From NCBI GenBank assembly GCA_910579755.1, contig CAJTVB010000009.1, positions 69,457 to 133,456 of the forward strand: a stretch of DNA of 64,000 nt. The letters run 5' to 3'. The notes beneath the pieces were generated by a model that saw only the letters and a program-made list of their open reading frames with translations, was not told where the DNA came from and ran no database searches. The DNA comes from an uncultured Acetatifactor sp. Its GTDB lineage: Bacteria > Bacillota > Clostridia > Lachnospirales > Lachnospiraceae. This document shows positions 52,690-61,674 of the stretch, in pieces (position 1 is the stretch's first letter; each line of letters begins with the position of its first letter). The position numbers and the translations under genes were made by a program.

Positions 52690-55020
52690 ATGAAAATTGT
52701 GTTTCATCAGCCGGCTGTTTACTGGGAGGAGGGCTTTCCCCTGGGAAACGGCCGGCTTGGAGCGGTTATGTACGGCGGCTGTGAAAAAGAGGTCCTGAAG
52801 CTGAACGAGGACACTCTGTGGTCGGGATACCCCGTAAAGAGTCAGCGGGGAATGTCGGCTGAAGCCAAGGCCCGGGCAGGGGCTCTGGCCCGGGAGGGAA
52901 AACCGGCGCAGGCTATGGAAATTCTGGAAAAGAAGCTGTGGGAAGCGGAAGATGTGCAGATGTATGTGCCTTTCGGGAACCTGTATCTGGAGTTTGCCGG
53001 TGACCGGGAGATCACCGGCTACCGGAGAAGTCTGGACCTGGAAAGGGCGGTGGCCACAGTAGAGTATGAAAACAGGGGAAAGCGTTACGAGCATACCTGT
53101 TTTTGCAGCGAGCCCGCCCGGGCCTGCTTTTACAGAATCCGTTCGGAGGAGGCCTTTACCGTAAAAATCAGCGCAGGAGAGGGCTTTCTGCAGGATATGC
53201 GCTATGAAGAGGACGGCTTCCTGCTGTGGGGCCAGTGTCCGGGAAGAAGTGGTTTTACAGTGACGGAGGGAAATGGGGGAGGAGTGCAGCAGACCTTTTC
53301 TCAGGAGGCAGAGGAGCGGGGAATGGGTTATCTGGGGGCAGGAGTGGTCCGGCTGGGGGACGGCAGAACCCGGGTTCAGGAGGATGGTCTTCTCTGTCAG
53401 GATACTCATGAGCTGGTGCTTTGCTTCGGGATTCGTTCAAGCTTTAACGGCTGGGACAGGCATCCTTGGGTTCATGGGCTGGATCCGGAGAAGCTGATCC
53501 GGGAGGATATGTCCGGCTGGACGGAGGACTTTGACACATTGTTGGAAGAGCATGTCCGGGATTACCGCGCTTTCTTTGACAGGGTCCGGCTGGACCTGGG
53601 AGAAAGCGGCAGGGAGGAAATGGATATCTGCCAAAGAATTCGGGAGCTGGAAGCGGGAGAAGAGGACATTTCTCTGTATGCGCTGTTATTTGACTTTGGC
53701 AGATATCTGCTGATCTCGTCATCCAGGCCCGGCACCCAGCCCGCAAACCTTCAGGGAATCTGGAATCAGGAGAAGATCCCGCCCTGGTTCTGCGATTACA
53801 CCGTAAACATCAATACCCAGATGAATTACTGGCTGACAGGGCCCTGCAGGCTGCATGAGCTGTCGGAGCCTCTGGTAAGAATGAACAGGGAGCTTCTGGC
53901 AAACGGCAGGGAGTGTGCCGGACAGTTATTCGGGGTAAAGGGTTCGGCCTGCTTTCACAATGTGGATTTGTGGAGAAAGGCCTCTCCTGCCACAGGGAAA
54001 GCCGAATGGGCATACTGGCCCTTCGGCGCGGCCTGGATGTGCAGAAACCTTTATGAGGAGTATTTATTTACCAGGGATGAAGAATATTTGAAGGAGATTT
54101 TTCCCATCCTGGAGGAGAATGTGATCTTTTGCATGGAGATGCTGGAGAAGCTGCCGGAGGGCTATGGGGTCTGCCCCGCCACGTCGCCGGAAAATGAATT
54201 TCGGGGGCCCGACGGAAATTCCTCCACAGCCCGGTTTACGGAAAATACCCTGGCTATTATCCGGAATCTGTTCCGGGATTATCTGGAAGCCTGTCATGTA
54301 CTGCAGACCGGGGCAGAGACAAAGGTGGCGGCAGCCGGTCTTTTGGAGCAGATCATTCCGGTGAGAATGGGAAGCGGCGGACAGATCCTGGAGTGGGACA
54401 GGGAATGGGAGGAGTGTGATGTGCATCACAGGCACCTGTCTCATTTATATGAGCTTCATCCGGGCAGGGGTATTACGGCTGAGAATCGGGAGCTGTGCCG
54501 GGCGGCGGAAAAAAGTCTGTTGCTTCGGGGAGAAGACGGCACGGGATGGAGCCTGGCCTGGAAGATCTTGATGTGGGCGAGGCTGGAGAACGGAAAGCGC
54601 ACGGAGGCGGCCATGAAAAAAATGTTCTGCCTGGTGGAGCCGGGCAGAAACGCAAAATCTCATGGAGGCGGTTTGTACCCCAATCTGTTCTGCGCTCATC
54701 CGCCCTTCCAGATCGACGGTAATCTGGGATATACAGCCGGCGTTGCGGAAAGTCTTTTACAAAGCCATGGCGCAGAGCTGGTGCTTCTGCCGGCGCTGCC
54801 GCCCTCCTGGAAGAGAGGAAGAGTTCAGGGATTGGGTGCCCGGGGAGGTGTGGAGGTTTCTCTGGAATGGGATGAAAATCAGGTTTCCTATATCCTTTAT
54901 TCCCGGGAAGATCTGCAGGTGACAGTGCGGACGCCCGGGAGTGCCGGCAGGCAGATATGCCTTATTGCCGGCAAGGAATATAAGGGAAAATTTTTTCAAC
55001 CAAGTTGTGCGTCGGTGTAG
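52690..55020 (+). CDS. GH95 alpha-L-fucosidase
   Basis: GH95 enzymes remove alpha-1,2-linked fucose (some act on galactose) by an inverting mechanism. The 776-residue protein shows the family N-terminus (WEEGFPLGNGRLGAVMYGG, LNEDTLWSGYP), the core VNINTQMNYWLTGPC, the acid region PATSPENEF and the HRHLSHLYELHPG block before the C-terminal domain. No signal peptide is visible, so it probably acts inside the cell on imported oligosaccharides, such as mucin or milk glycan fragments. It has its own promoter with an operator-like palindrome and GAGAGGAGG as ribosome site. No transporter or regulator gene is adjacent. Confidence 0.9.
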   Translation: MKIVFHQPAVYWEEGFPLGNGRLGAVMYGGCEKEVLKLNEDTLWSGYPVKSQRGMSAEAKARAGALAREGKPAQAMEILEKKLWEAEDVQMYVPFGNLYLEFAGDREITGYRRSLDLERAVATVEYENRGKRYEHTCFCSEPARACFYRIRSEEAFTVKISAGEGFLQDMRYEEDGFLLWGQCPGRSGFTVTEGNGGGVQQTFSQEAEERGMGYLGAGVVRLGDGRTRVQEDGLLCQDTHELVLCFGIRSSFNGWDRHPWVHGLDPEKLIREDMSGWTEDFDTLLEEHVRDYRAFFDRVRLDLGESGREEMDICQRIRELEAGEEDISLYALLFDFGRYLLISSSRPGTQPANLQGIWNQEKIPPWFCDYTVNINTQMNYWLTGPCRLHELSEPLVRMNRELLANGRECAGQLFGVKGSACFHNVDLWRKASPATGKAEWAYWPFGAAWMCRNLYEEYLFTRDEEYLKEIFPILEENVIFCMEMLEKLPEGYGVCPATSPENEFRGPDGNSSTARFTENTLAIIRNLFRDYLEACHVLQTGAETKVAAAGLLEQIIPVRMGSGGQILEWDREWEECDVHHRHLSHLYELHPGRGITAENRELCRAAEKSLLLRGEDGTGWSLAWKILMWARLENGKRTEAAMKKMFCLVEPGRNAKSHGGGLYPNLFCAHPPFQIDGNLGYTAGVAESLLQSHGAELVLLPALPPSWKRGRVQGLGARGGVEVSLEWDENQVSYILYSREDLQVTVRTPGSAGRQICLIAGKEYKGKFFQPSCASV

Positions 55021-55101
55021 AATGGGTTATAATGGAAAACAGGAGCCTTGCGGCAAATTTCATTGGCCGTGAGTATAAAAGTATGCAGCCGGGCTGGTGG
55101 A

Positions 55102-55131
55102 TTGACCGGATTATTTTCGGCAGAATATAAT
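55102..55131 (+). promoter_or_regulatory. sigma-A promoter for the phosphofructokinase gene
   Basis: TTGACC at 55102-55107 and TATAAT at 55126-55131 are separated by 18 bases and lie just upstream of the ribosome site. A second TATAAT at 55028-55033 with TTGTGC 17 bases before it could be an additional, weaker start. Confidence 0.7.
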
Positions 55132-55168
55132 TTGGTCTCATACTGGACCGGCAGGAATGGAGGAGCGC

Positions 55169-56242
55169 ATGAAGAGAATCGGTATGTTGACCAGCGGAGG
55201 GGATTGTCAGGCCCTGAACGCCGCCATGAGAGGCGTTGTGAAAACTTTGTTCAACAGCAAGACGGACGTGGAGATCTATGGCTTTCTGGACGGCTACAGG
55301 GGGCTGATCTACAGCAAATTTCAGATGCTGACCGGCAAGGACTTTTCCGGGATCCTTACCAAGGGCGGCACCATTCTGGGAACCTCCCGCACACCCTTCA
55401 AGACCATTCAGGATCCGGACGAGAACGGAATCAACCGGGTGGAGGCCATGAAGCAGAATTATTACAAGCTGCAGCTGGACTGCCTGGTAATACTGGGAGG
55501 AAACGGCACGCACAAAACGGCCAACCTGCTTCGCCAGCAGGGACTGAACGTGGTGACGCTGCCCAAAACCATCGACAATGATCTGTGGGGCACCGACATG
55601 ACCTTCGGCTTCCAGAGCGCCGTGAATATTGCCACCGATGCCATCGACTGCATCCATACTACAGCGGCCTCCCACAACAGAGTCTTTATCGTGGAGGTCA
55701 TGGGACATAAGGTGGGGTGGCTTACTTTAAACGCCGGTATGGCCGGAGGCGCCGATATTATTTTAATTCCGGAGATCCCTTATGATATAGATAAGGTGAT
55801 CAATAAAATAGAAGAGAGAGAGCAGAGAGGGAGCCGCTTTACCATTATTGCAGTGGCCGAGGGAGCCATCTCAAAGGCGGATGCCAAGCTGTCCAAGAAG
55901 GAGCTGAAGAAGAAGCTGGAGAAGTCTCCCTATCCTTCCGTGTCCTACGAGGTGGCGGCGGCCATCCAGAAAAAGACCGGCAGGGAGGTGCGGGTCACGG
56001 TTCCCGGACATATGCAAAGAGGAGGCAGCCCCTGCCCCTATGATCGTGTCTTTGCCAGCAGGCTGGGCGCCGAGGCGGGAAAAATGATACTGGACGACCA
56101 GTACGGGTTTATGGTAGGATATAAAAACCGCGAGATCGTCCGGGTTCCCCTGGAGGATGTGGCAGGGAAGCTTAAGACGGTGGAGCCCAACGCCACTATC
56201 GTCCGGGAGGCGAAGCTTTTGGGCATCAGCTTTGGCGATTGA
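55169..56242 (+). CDS. 6-phosphofructokinase
   Basis: The 357-residue enzyme phosphorylates fructose-6-phosphate. Phosphate-binding MLTSGGDCQALNAAMRG, the catalytic PKTIDNDLWGTD loop and the MGHKVGWL substrate loop are present. The donor motif reads GGNGTH rather than the GGDGS of E. coli PfkA, and PKTIDND has Lys at the position that is Gly in classical ATP enzymes. Gly in the first site argues for ATP and Lys in the second is typical of pyrophosphate users, so the phosphoryl donor is uncertain. ATG 55169 with GGAGGAG four bases upstream is preferred to ATG 55157. Confidence 0.88.
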   Translation: MKRIGMLTSGGDCQALNAAMRGVVKTLFNSKTDVEIYGFLDGYRGLIYSKFQMLTGKDFSGILTKGGTILGTSRTPFKTIQDPDENGINRVEAMKQNYYKLQLDCLVILGGNGTHKTANLLRQQGLNVVTLPKTIDNDLWGTDMTFGFQSAVNIATDAIDCIHTTAASHNRVFIVEVMGHKVGWLTLNAGMAGGADIILIPEIPYDIDKVINKIEEREQRGSRFTIIAVAEGAISKADAKLSKKELKKKLEKSPYPSVSYEVAAAIQKKTGREVRVTVPGHMQRGGSPCPYDRVFASRLGAEAGKMILDDQYGFMVGYKNREIVRVPLEDVAGKLKTVEPNATIVREAKLLGISFGD

Positions 56243-56320
56243 GCCGCTCCCGGGACAACCGGTCCCGGCGGATGGGCTTCGAGCCGTCAGAACGTTTAGA
56301 GAAGCGAGGAACGCTAAAAC

Positions 56321-57883
56321 ATGTCTTATACAGCGCTTTACCGGAAGTTCCGCCCGGATACCTTTGGAGATGTGAAGGGGCAGGATCATATTGTCACCAC
56401 TCTCAGGAATCAGCTGAAGGCGGGTCGAATCGGCCACGCTTACCTGTTCACCGGCACCAGAGGGACGGGCAAAACCACAGTGGCCAAGATTTTTGCAAGG
56501 ACAGTGAACTGTGAAAACCCTTCGGAAGACGGACCCTGCGGGGAGTGCCGCAGCTGTCGGGCCATTGCGGCGGGAGCCAGCATGAACGTCATTGAGATTG
56601 ACGCCGCTTCCAACAACGGCGTGGACAACATCCGGGAGATTGTGGAGGAGGTTTCCTATTCTCCTGCGGAGGGAAAATATAAGGTTTATATCATAGACGA
56701 GGTGCATATGCTCTCCATAGGAGCCTTCAACGCGCTGCTTAAGACCCTGGAGGAGCCGCCATCCTATGTGATATTTATTCTGGCCACCACGGAGGTGCAC
56801 AAGCTGCCAGTGACTATCCTGTCCAGATGCCAGAGATATGATTTCCGGCGGATTTCCATAGATATCATTGCGGACAGACTTAAGGAACTGACTGAGGCGG
56901 AAGATGTGCAGGTGGAGGAGAAGGCGCTTCGCTATATTGCAAAGACCGCAGACGGATCCATGAGAGATGCCCTGAGTCTTCTGGATCAGTGCATTGCCTT
57001 TCATCTGGGGGCGGAGCTGACCTATGACAGAGTGCTGGACGTGCTGGGAGCCGTGGACACGGAGGTGTTCAGCCGTCTGCTGCGAAGCGTCCTGGACAGA
57101 GATGCGCTGGGATGTATCCGTCTGCTGGAGGAGATCGTCATGCAGGGACGGGAGCTGACCCAGTTTGTCACGGACTTTACCTGGTATCTGAGAAACCTGA
57201 TGCTGGTGAAATCCTCGGACAACCTGGAGGATGTGATCGACATGTCCACGGACAATTTGAGACGTCTGAAGGAGGAGTCCCAGCTGGCGCAGCTGGATCA
57301 GATTGTGCGCTACATCAGGATTTTTTCCGAGCTTTCGGGCCAGATCCGCTACGCGGCGCAGAAACGGATTCTGGTGGAAATTGCCCTGATCAAGCTGTGC
57401 AGGCCTCAGATGGAGGTGGATCAGGAGGCCGTTCTGGATCGGATCCGGCAGGTGGAGGAGAAGGTGGAGAACGGCGTGGTGGTGTCAGCATCCTCTTCTG
57501 CGGTCCGGGAGACGGAAAGGGCAGGCGCCGCCGCGGAAAAGCCGCAGCTGCCCAAGGCCATACCCGACGATGTAAAGCAGATCGTGGCCAGTTGGCCGGC
57601 CATCGTAGGCGGCGCTGGAAATCCCATGCGCGTATATCTGAAATCGGCAAGGCTGAGTCTGGGCGGCGACAACCGGCTGATGGTGGTGCTGGAGGACGGC
57701 GTGGGATCGGACTATTTTCTCCAGCACCCGGAGAACCGGGAGCAGCTGGAAAAACTGCTCTCTGAGTTTTCGGGAAAGCAGATTCAGGTAAATGTCCAGA
57801 CTGTCAGCGGGCAGCAGGAGTTTGAAGCGGCATATGTGGATCTGTCCCAGGTGATCCGTATGGAAATTGAAGAGGAAGATTGA
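56321..57883 (+). CDS. dnaX: DNA polymerase III subunit gamma/tau
   Basis: The clamp-loader ATPase has Walker A GTRGTGKTT near residue 48, a zinc-binding cluster CENPSEDGPCGECRSC, Walker B with IIDEVHML and the sensor stretch SRCQRYDFRRI. The 520-residue protein has a moderate C-terminal tau region. The dnaX-ybaB-recR order is the usual firmicute arrangement. Upstream, 56243-56320 contains a CCGGGAC/GTCCCGG hairpin but not the signal-recognition-particle RNA that often precedes dnaX. No A-rich frameshift site is obvious. Confidence 0.95.
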   Translation: MSYTALYRKFRPDTFGDVKGQDHIVTTLRNQLKAGRIGHAYLFTGTRGTGKTTVAKIFARTVNCENPSEDGPCGECRSCRAIAAGASMNVIEIDAASNNGVDNIREIVEEVSYSPAEGKYKVYIIDEVHMLSIGAFNALLKTLEEPPSYVIFILATTEVHKLPVTILSRCQRYDFRRISIDIIADRLKELTEAEDVQVEEKALRYIAKTADGSMRDALSLLDQCIAFHLGAELTYDRVLDVLGAVDTEVFSRLLRSVLDRDALGCIRLLEEIVMQGRELTQFVTDFTWYLRNLMLVKSSDNLEDVIDMSTDNLRRLKEESQLAQLDQIVRYIRIFSELSGQIRYAAQKRILVEIALIKLCRPQMEVDQEAVLDRIRQVEEKVENGVVVSASSSAVRETERAGAAAEKPQLPKAIPDDVKQIVASWPAIVGGAGNPMRVYLKSARLSLGGDNRLMVVLEDGVGSDYFLQHPENREQLEKLLSEFSGKQIQVNVQTVSGQQEFEAAYVDLSQVIRMEIEEED

Positions 57884-57916
57884 TACAGGCAGGCTTAAGC
57901 AGGCAGGGAGGTTAAC

Positions 57917-58258
57917 ATGGCAAAGAGAGGCGGATTCCCCGGCGGAATGCCGGGCAGCATGACAAATCTGATGAAGCAGGCTCAGAGGATGCAGCGTCAG
58001 ATGGAGGAAGGAAAAAAGGAGCTTGAGACCAAGGAGTTTACGGCATCAGCCGGCGGCGGAGCCGTTGAGGTGGCGGTGAACGGTCAGAAGGAGGTTCTGC
58101 GGGTAAAGCTTACTCAGGAGGTGGTGGACCCCGATGATATTGAAATGCTGCAGGACCTGATTGTGGCGGCGGCCAATGAAGCTCTGCGCCAGGCAGAAGC
58201 GGCAAATGAGGAGCTGATGGGCCGGATGACCGGAGGGCTGGGAGGACTGCCCTTCTGA
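57917..58258 (+). CDS. ybaB: YbaB/EbfC nucleoid-associated protein
   Basis: The 113-residue protein has a glycine-rich N-terminus, the QAQRMQRQMEEGKKEL helix, GGGAVEVAVNGQKEVL strands and a C-terminal helix, all typical of the YbaB/EbfC family, which binds DNA as a dimer shaped like tweezers. It sits between dnaX and recR, 33 bases after the former, and its TGA shares bases with the recR ATG. A role with RecR in DNA repair or nucleoid structure is the usual suggestion. Confidence 0.94.
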   Translation: MAKRGGFPGGMPGSMTNLMKQAQRMQRQMEEGKKELETKEFTASAGGGAVEVAVNGQKEVLRVKLTQEVVDPDDIEMLQDLIVAAANEALRQAEAANEELMGRMTGGLGGLPF

Positions 58259-58854
58259 TGGAACTGTACAGCGGACATATTAATAAACTGATCGAGGAGC
58301 TGGCGGCGCTTCCGGGAATCGGCAGCAAATCTGCTCAGCGTCTGGCCTTTCATCTGATCAATATGCCCCGGGACAAGGTGGAACGTCTGGCCCGGTCTAT
58401 TTTGGAGGCCAAGGAAAACGTTTGTTACTGCAAGGAGTGCTTTACTTTGACAGACAAGGATGTCTGCCCGGTCTGCGCCAATGATAAGCGCAACCACAGG
58501 CTGATCATGGTGGTGGAAAACGTCAGGGACCTGGCGGCGTATGAGAAGACGGGAAGGTATGAGGGTGTGTACCATGTGCTCCATGGGGCCATTTCTCCCA
58601 TGCTGGGCATCGGACCCGGCGACATCAGGCTCAAGGAGCTGGTGGAGAGGCTGAAGGACGATGTGGAGGAGGTTATTATAGCCACCAATTCCAGTCTGGA
58701 GGGGGAGACCACAGCCATGTATATCAGCAAAATGATCAAGCCCACAGGCATCCGGGTCACCAGGATTGCCAGCGGTGTTCCCGTTGGGGGGGATCTGGAA
58801 TATATCGATGAGGTGACTCTTTTACGGGCGCTGGAGGGCCGTGTGGAGCTGTGA
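58258..58854 (+). CDS. recR: recombination mediator protein RecR
   Basis: RecR works with RecO (and RecF) to load RecA at gaps. The 198-residue protein has the helix-hairpin-helix start LPGIGSKSAQRLAFHLI, the four-cysteine zinc motif CKEC-x8-CPVC, and the Toprim domain with VVENVRDLAAYE. The start codon overlaps the ybaB stop (TGATG). It ends the dnaX operon about 100 bases before galM. Confidence 0.95.
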   Translation: MELYSGHINKLIEELAALPGIGSKSAQRLAFHLINMPRDKVERLARSILEAKENVCYCKECFTLTDKDVCPVCANDKRNHRLIMVVENVRDLAAYEKTGRYEGVYHVLHGAISPMLGIGPGDIRLKELVERLKDDVEEVIIATNSSLEGETTAMYISKMIKPTGIRVTRIASGVPVGGDLEYIDEVTLLRALEGRVEL

Positions 58855-58957
58855 GCTCCGGAGTATGAGAAGGCTGCCGGAGGGCTCTATGAAGCTGTCG
58901 GCTCTGTGTCAGGCAGTTATAGGAAAGTCCCGCAAAAAGCGGACAGGAGGTACCGGT

Positions 58958-60004
58958 ATGGCAGTAAGCGCAAGCTTATTCGGAAAATATCCCGACGGAA
59001 GGGATATCACATTATATACTATTTCCAATGGAAGAGGAATGGAAGCGGCAGTGACGGATCTGGGGGCAATTCTTGTAAGGCTCCTGGTTCCCGGAAGCGA
59101 CGGAAAAGGAACCGATGTGGTGCTGGGATATGACAGAGGCGAGGATTATCTGGAAAACGGATGCTTTTTCGGTGCGGTCATCGGTCCCAGCGCCAATCGG
59201 ATTGCCGGCGCGGCCTTTGAACTGGACGGCGCCGCATATCGTCTGGATATAAACGACGGACCTAACAATCTCCACAGTCACAGGGAGAAAGGGTATCACA
59301 AGCGGCTCTGGAAGGCTTGCCCCGGGGAAAACAGCGTAACCTTTTCCCTGGAGGATGAAGACGGAAGCATGGGCTTTCCGGGCAATAAGAAGGTCAGCGT
59401 GGAATATGCTCTGGATGAGGAAAACGCGCTTACCCTTACATACCATGGAATCAGTGACAAAAGGACGATTTTGAACCTGACGAACCATACATATTTCAAT
59501 CTGGACGGACATGACAGCGGCAGGATCGAGGAGCATGAGCTTTGGCTGGGGGCTTCCTGCTATACGCCGGTACTGCCCGGGGCCATACCTACAGGGGAGA
59601 CAGCCCCTGTAAAGGGAACGCCTATGGACTTTACGGTGCCGAAGAAGATAGGAAAAGATATCGGAGAGGATTTCCGCCAGCTGGCTCTGACACAGGGATA
59701 CGACCACAATTGGGTGATTGACGGCTGGGATGGGAGCCTTCGGCATTTTGCAACCCTGAAGGCTCCTGTGAGCGGACGCGTTATGAAGGCCTATACCACC
59801 CTGCCCGGCTTTCAGTTCTATGCTGGCAACTGCATTACTGAAGAAAAAGGGAAGGGAGGAGCTGCCTATGGTCCCCGCATGGGATTGTGCCTGGAGACTC
59901 AGTATTATCCTGATTCCGTCAACCATCCTGAATTTCCCTCCTGCATTTTCGGAGAGGATAAGGAATACACTTCCGTAACGGTTTGCCAATTTGCTGTATC
60001 ATAA
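58958..60004 (+). CDS. galM: aldose 1-epimerase (galactose mutarotase)
   Basis: The enzyme interconverts alpha and beta anomers of galactose and glucose. The 348-residue protein has IGPSANRIAGAAFELDG, NNLHSH, the NHTYFNL motif with the proton-donating His, and LCLETQYYPDSVN with the catalytic Glu near the C-terminus. ATG 58958 follows ACAGGAGGT and gives the standard family N-terminus; the longer frame from 58841 overlaps recR and is rejected. It may serve intracellular breakdown of the oligosaccharides also cut by the GH95 enzyme. Confidence 0.92.
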   Translation: MAVSASLFGKYPDGRDITLYTISNGRGMEAAVTDLGAILVRLLVPGSDGKGTDVVLGYDRGEDYLENGCFFGAVIGPSANRIAGAAFELDGAAYRLDINDGPNNLHSHREKGYHKRLWKACPGENSVTFSLEDEDGSMGFPGNKKVSVEYALDEENALTLTYHGISDKRTILNLTNHTYFNLDGHDSGRIEEHELWLGASCYTPVLPGAIPTGETAPVKGTPMDFTVPKKIGKDIGEDFRQLALTQGYDHNWVIDGWDGSLRHFATLKAPVSGRVMKAYTTLPGFQFYAGNCITEEKGKGGAAYGPRMGLCLETQYYPDSVNHPEFPSCIFGEDKEYTSVTVCQFAVS

Positions 60005-60146
60005 AAATTCTGTCGAATGTTTTTTTGTCCTGCGCGACAAAGAACGCTAAAAATGCCTCCCATGCCGATGCTATCATAAGATGAGATGCCCCTGTCCGCG
60101 AGACAGGAAGCAGAAGAAGGATAGAGTCGACATGGGAGGTGCTTTT

Positions 60147-61364
60147 ATGGATTTACCGAAAAATATCACACAGATCGGAGAGACAAATCCTAATTGCAAG
60201 GTTTACGCTGAGGATTATGTCATTTCCTATATGAAGCAATTGAACGGACATGCAATGGATAAAGCGCTGGCTGTGGCGCTGTATGGTATCCGCAGGGAAG
60301 AGGCAGGGATAACCTATCTGTTTTTGTATGGAGCCGCCAGGCTGTCCTTCCTTCAGAGAGAAACCAGACACCTTTCCCAGGCGGCTTTGCAGGAAATAGA
60401 AAAACTCAGGAAAAAATATTTTTCTCAATATGAATTCCTGGGGTACCGGATGCTTGACGGTGAGATGGTGGAAGGCTTCCATATATGTGAACAGAGCGTG
60501 TGCAGGTACATAGCAGGATATGCGCAATTCTATGAAAAAAATGACAGCATGCTGAACTTTATGCTGGCGGAGCGGAAGGAAGACGCAAAGCCGGAAGAGG
60601 TGGACCAGGAAAAATATGAGACGGTAAAGCGCCGGCAGGAGGAACGCAGAAGCCAGTCAAGGGAATATGGAAGCCAGAGAGAGAGGCCTCTTCGGCGAAC
60701 CGAAGCATCCCTTCCGGCCCAGCGGGGAATGCGCCGGATGAAAATGGCCGCTGCGGCTGTTTTCGGCCTGCTCTGCATCGTGGGATTAGGCAGTATGGAC
60801 GGAGGCCAGCGGCTGAATGAGTTGCAGACGGCGGCAAAAAATATGATTGCTCAGTGGAACACCAGACAGCTGCCGGATGCAGTGGAGGTCAATGCGCCGG
60901 CCCAGGCCGGGACTATCGTGGCTGAGGACAAGCTGACGGAGGCTATAAAGAAGGAGAACGAAGGCGCCGGCGTCCTGCCGGAGCAAAACCCTTCCGGAGA
61001 GCCTTCCGTGACGGATCCCGCAGCTTCCCCGGAAACTCCTTCGGAAGGGTGGCCCGATCCCGGAACGCAGGGAACGGAGCCCGGAGGGGAGAACGATTCG
61101 CAGACTGTCCCGGAAGCCGGTGTCAAGCCTGGGGCCTCATCTGAGGGGGAGACAGCTTCGGGAACGGCCCAGGAAACACCTCCGGAAGCTGCGCAGACAC
61201 CTGCGCCGGAACCGGTGTCCTACACCATTCAAAAAGGAGATACTCTGATTGGAATTTGCATCAGAACATACGGAAGCGATGACCGGGTGGCAGAGATCTG
61301 CTCCCTCAACAATATTTCAAATCCTGATGATATCAAGATAGGACAAAAAATTTTATTACCATAG
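60147..61364 (+). CDS. membrane protein with C-terminal LysM domain
   Basis: The 405-residue protein has a soluble helical N-terminal part (about residues 1-140), a charged linker rich in Arg, Gln and Glu, one membrane helix (about 195-215), a Pro/Glu/Gly-rich low-complexity stretch and a C-terminal LysM domain (about 355-405; SYTIQKGDTLIGICIRTYGS). The layout puts the LysM domain outside, where it can bind peptidoglycan. The N-terminal part resembles no domain I can name. ATG 60147 has GGGAGG seven bases upstream. A TGTCGAA sequence that matches the Spo0A box lies in the leader at 60011. Confidence 0.75.
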   Translation: MDLPKNITQIGETNPNCKVYAEDYVISYMKQLNGHAMDKALAVALYGIRREEAGITYLFLYGAARLSFLQRETRHLSQAALQEIEKLRKKYFSQYEFLGYRMLDGEMVEGFHICEQSVCRYIAGYAQFYEKNDSMLNFMLAERKEDAKPEEVDQEKYETVKRRQEERRSQSREYGSQRERPLRRTEASLPAQRGMRRMKMAAAAVFGLLCIVGLGSMDGGQRLNELQTAAKNMIAQWNTRQLPDAVEVNAPAQAGTIVAEDKLTEAIKKENEGAGVLPEQNPSGEPSVTDPAASPETPSEGWPDPGTQGTEPGGENDSQTVPEAGVKPGASSEGETASGTAQETPPEAAQTPAPEPVSYTIQKGDTLIGICIRTYGSDDRVAEICSLNNISNPDDIKIGQKILLP

Positions 61365-61393
61365 AAAAGGATGTATGGTATAATGTCCGCAAA

Positions 61394-61590
61394 GGGCAGA
61401 GCCAAGTGCCCGAAGAAACAACTGCCAAGCTTGCTTGGGCAGGCGCTTCTTCGGGGATTTGGCGAGCGAAGCGAACCCGGAAAACCGAAGGTTTTTCGGG
61501 TCTCTGCCCGAGAGTCGCGGATGGCCAGCCGAGAGTCGCGGATGAGTGGTCACTGCGGCCACTTAAGTGGTCACCGGGTTCACTCAAGTG
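61394..61590 (+). repeat. densely structured intergenic element (possible RNA or mobile repeat)
   Basis: GGGCAGA (61394-61400) pairs with TCTGCCC (61503-61509) and closes two arms. Arm 1 pairs 61401-61417 with 61447-61463 (one mismatch, one wobble) around a second hairpin, CTGCCAAGC with GCTTGGGCAG at 61422-61442. Arm 2 pairs 61475-61486 with 61490-61501 across a three-base loop. After the closing stem come two copies of CGAGAGTCGCGGATG (61509 and 61530), the palindrome CCACTTAAGTGG (61559-61570) and GTGGTCAC twice. The 310-base gap 61365-61674 holds nothing else that I can see; short open frames across it look like chance. Confidence 0.6.
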
Positions 61591-61674
61591 TTCCCTGACC
61601 TCCACAGACAGGAAAAGACAGGCGGATTCAGAAAATTCAGAGTATAGATAAAACCGTGTGAAAGGCGTGCGGGT

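Noticed and set aside
56243..56320. Possible signal-recognition-particle RNA before dnaX
   Set aside because: The position is right for Firmicutes, but the 78 bases contain only one short hairpin and lack the conserved SRP core.
61371..61651. Overlapping small open frames of 75 and 81 codons
   Set aside because: They run through the inverted and direct repeats of the structured element, and their repetitive peptides are explained by it.
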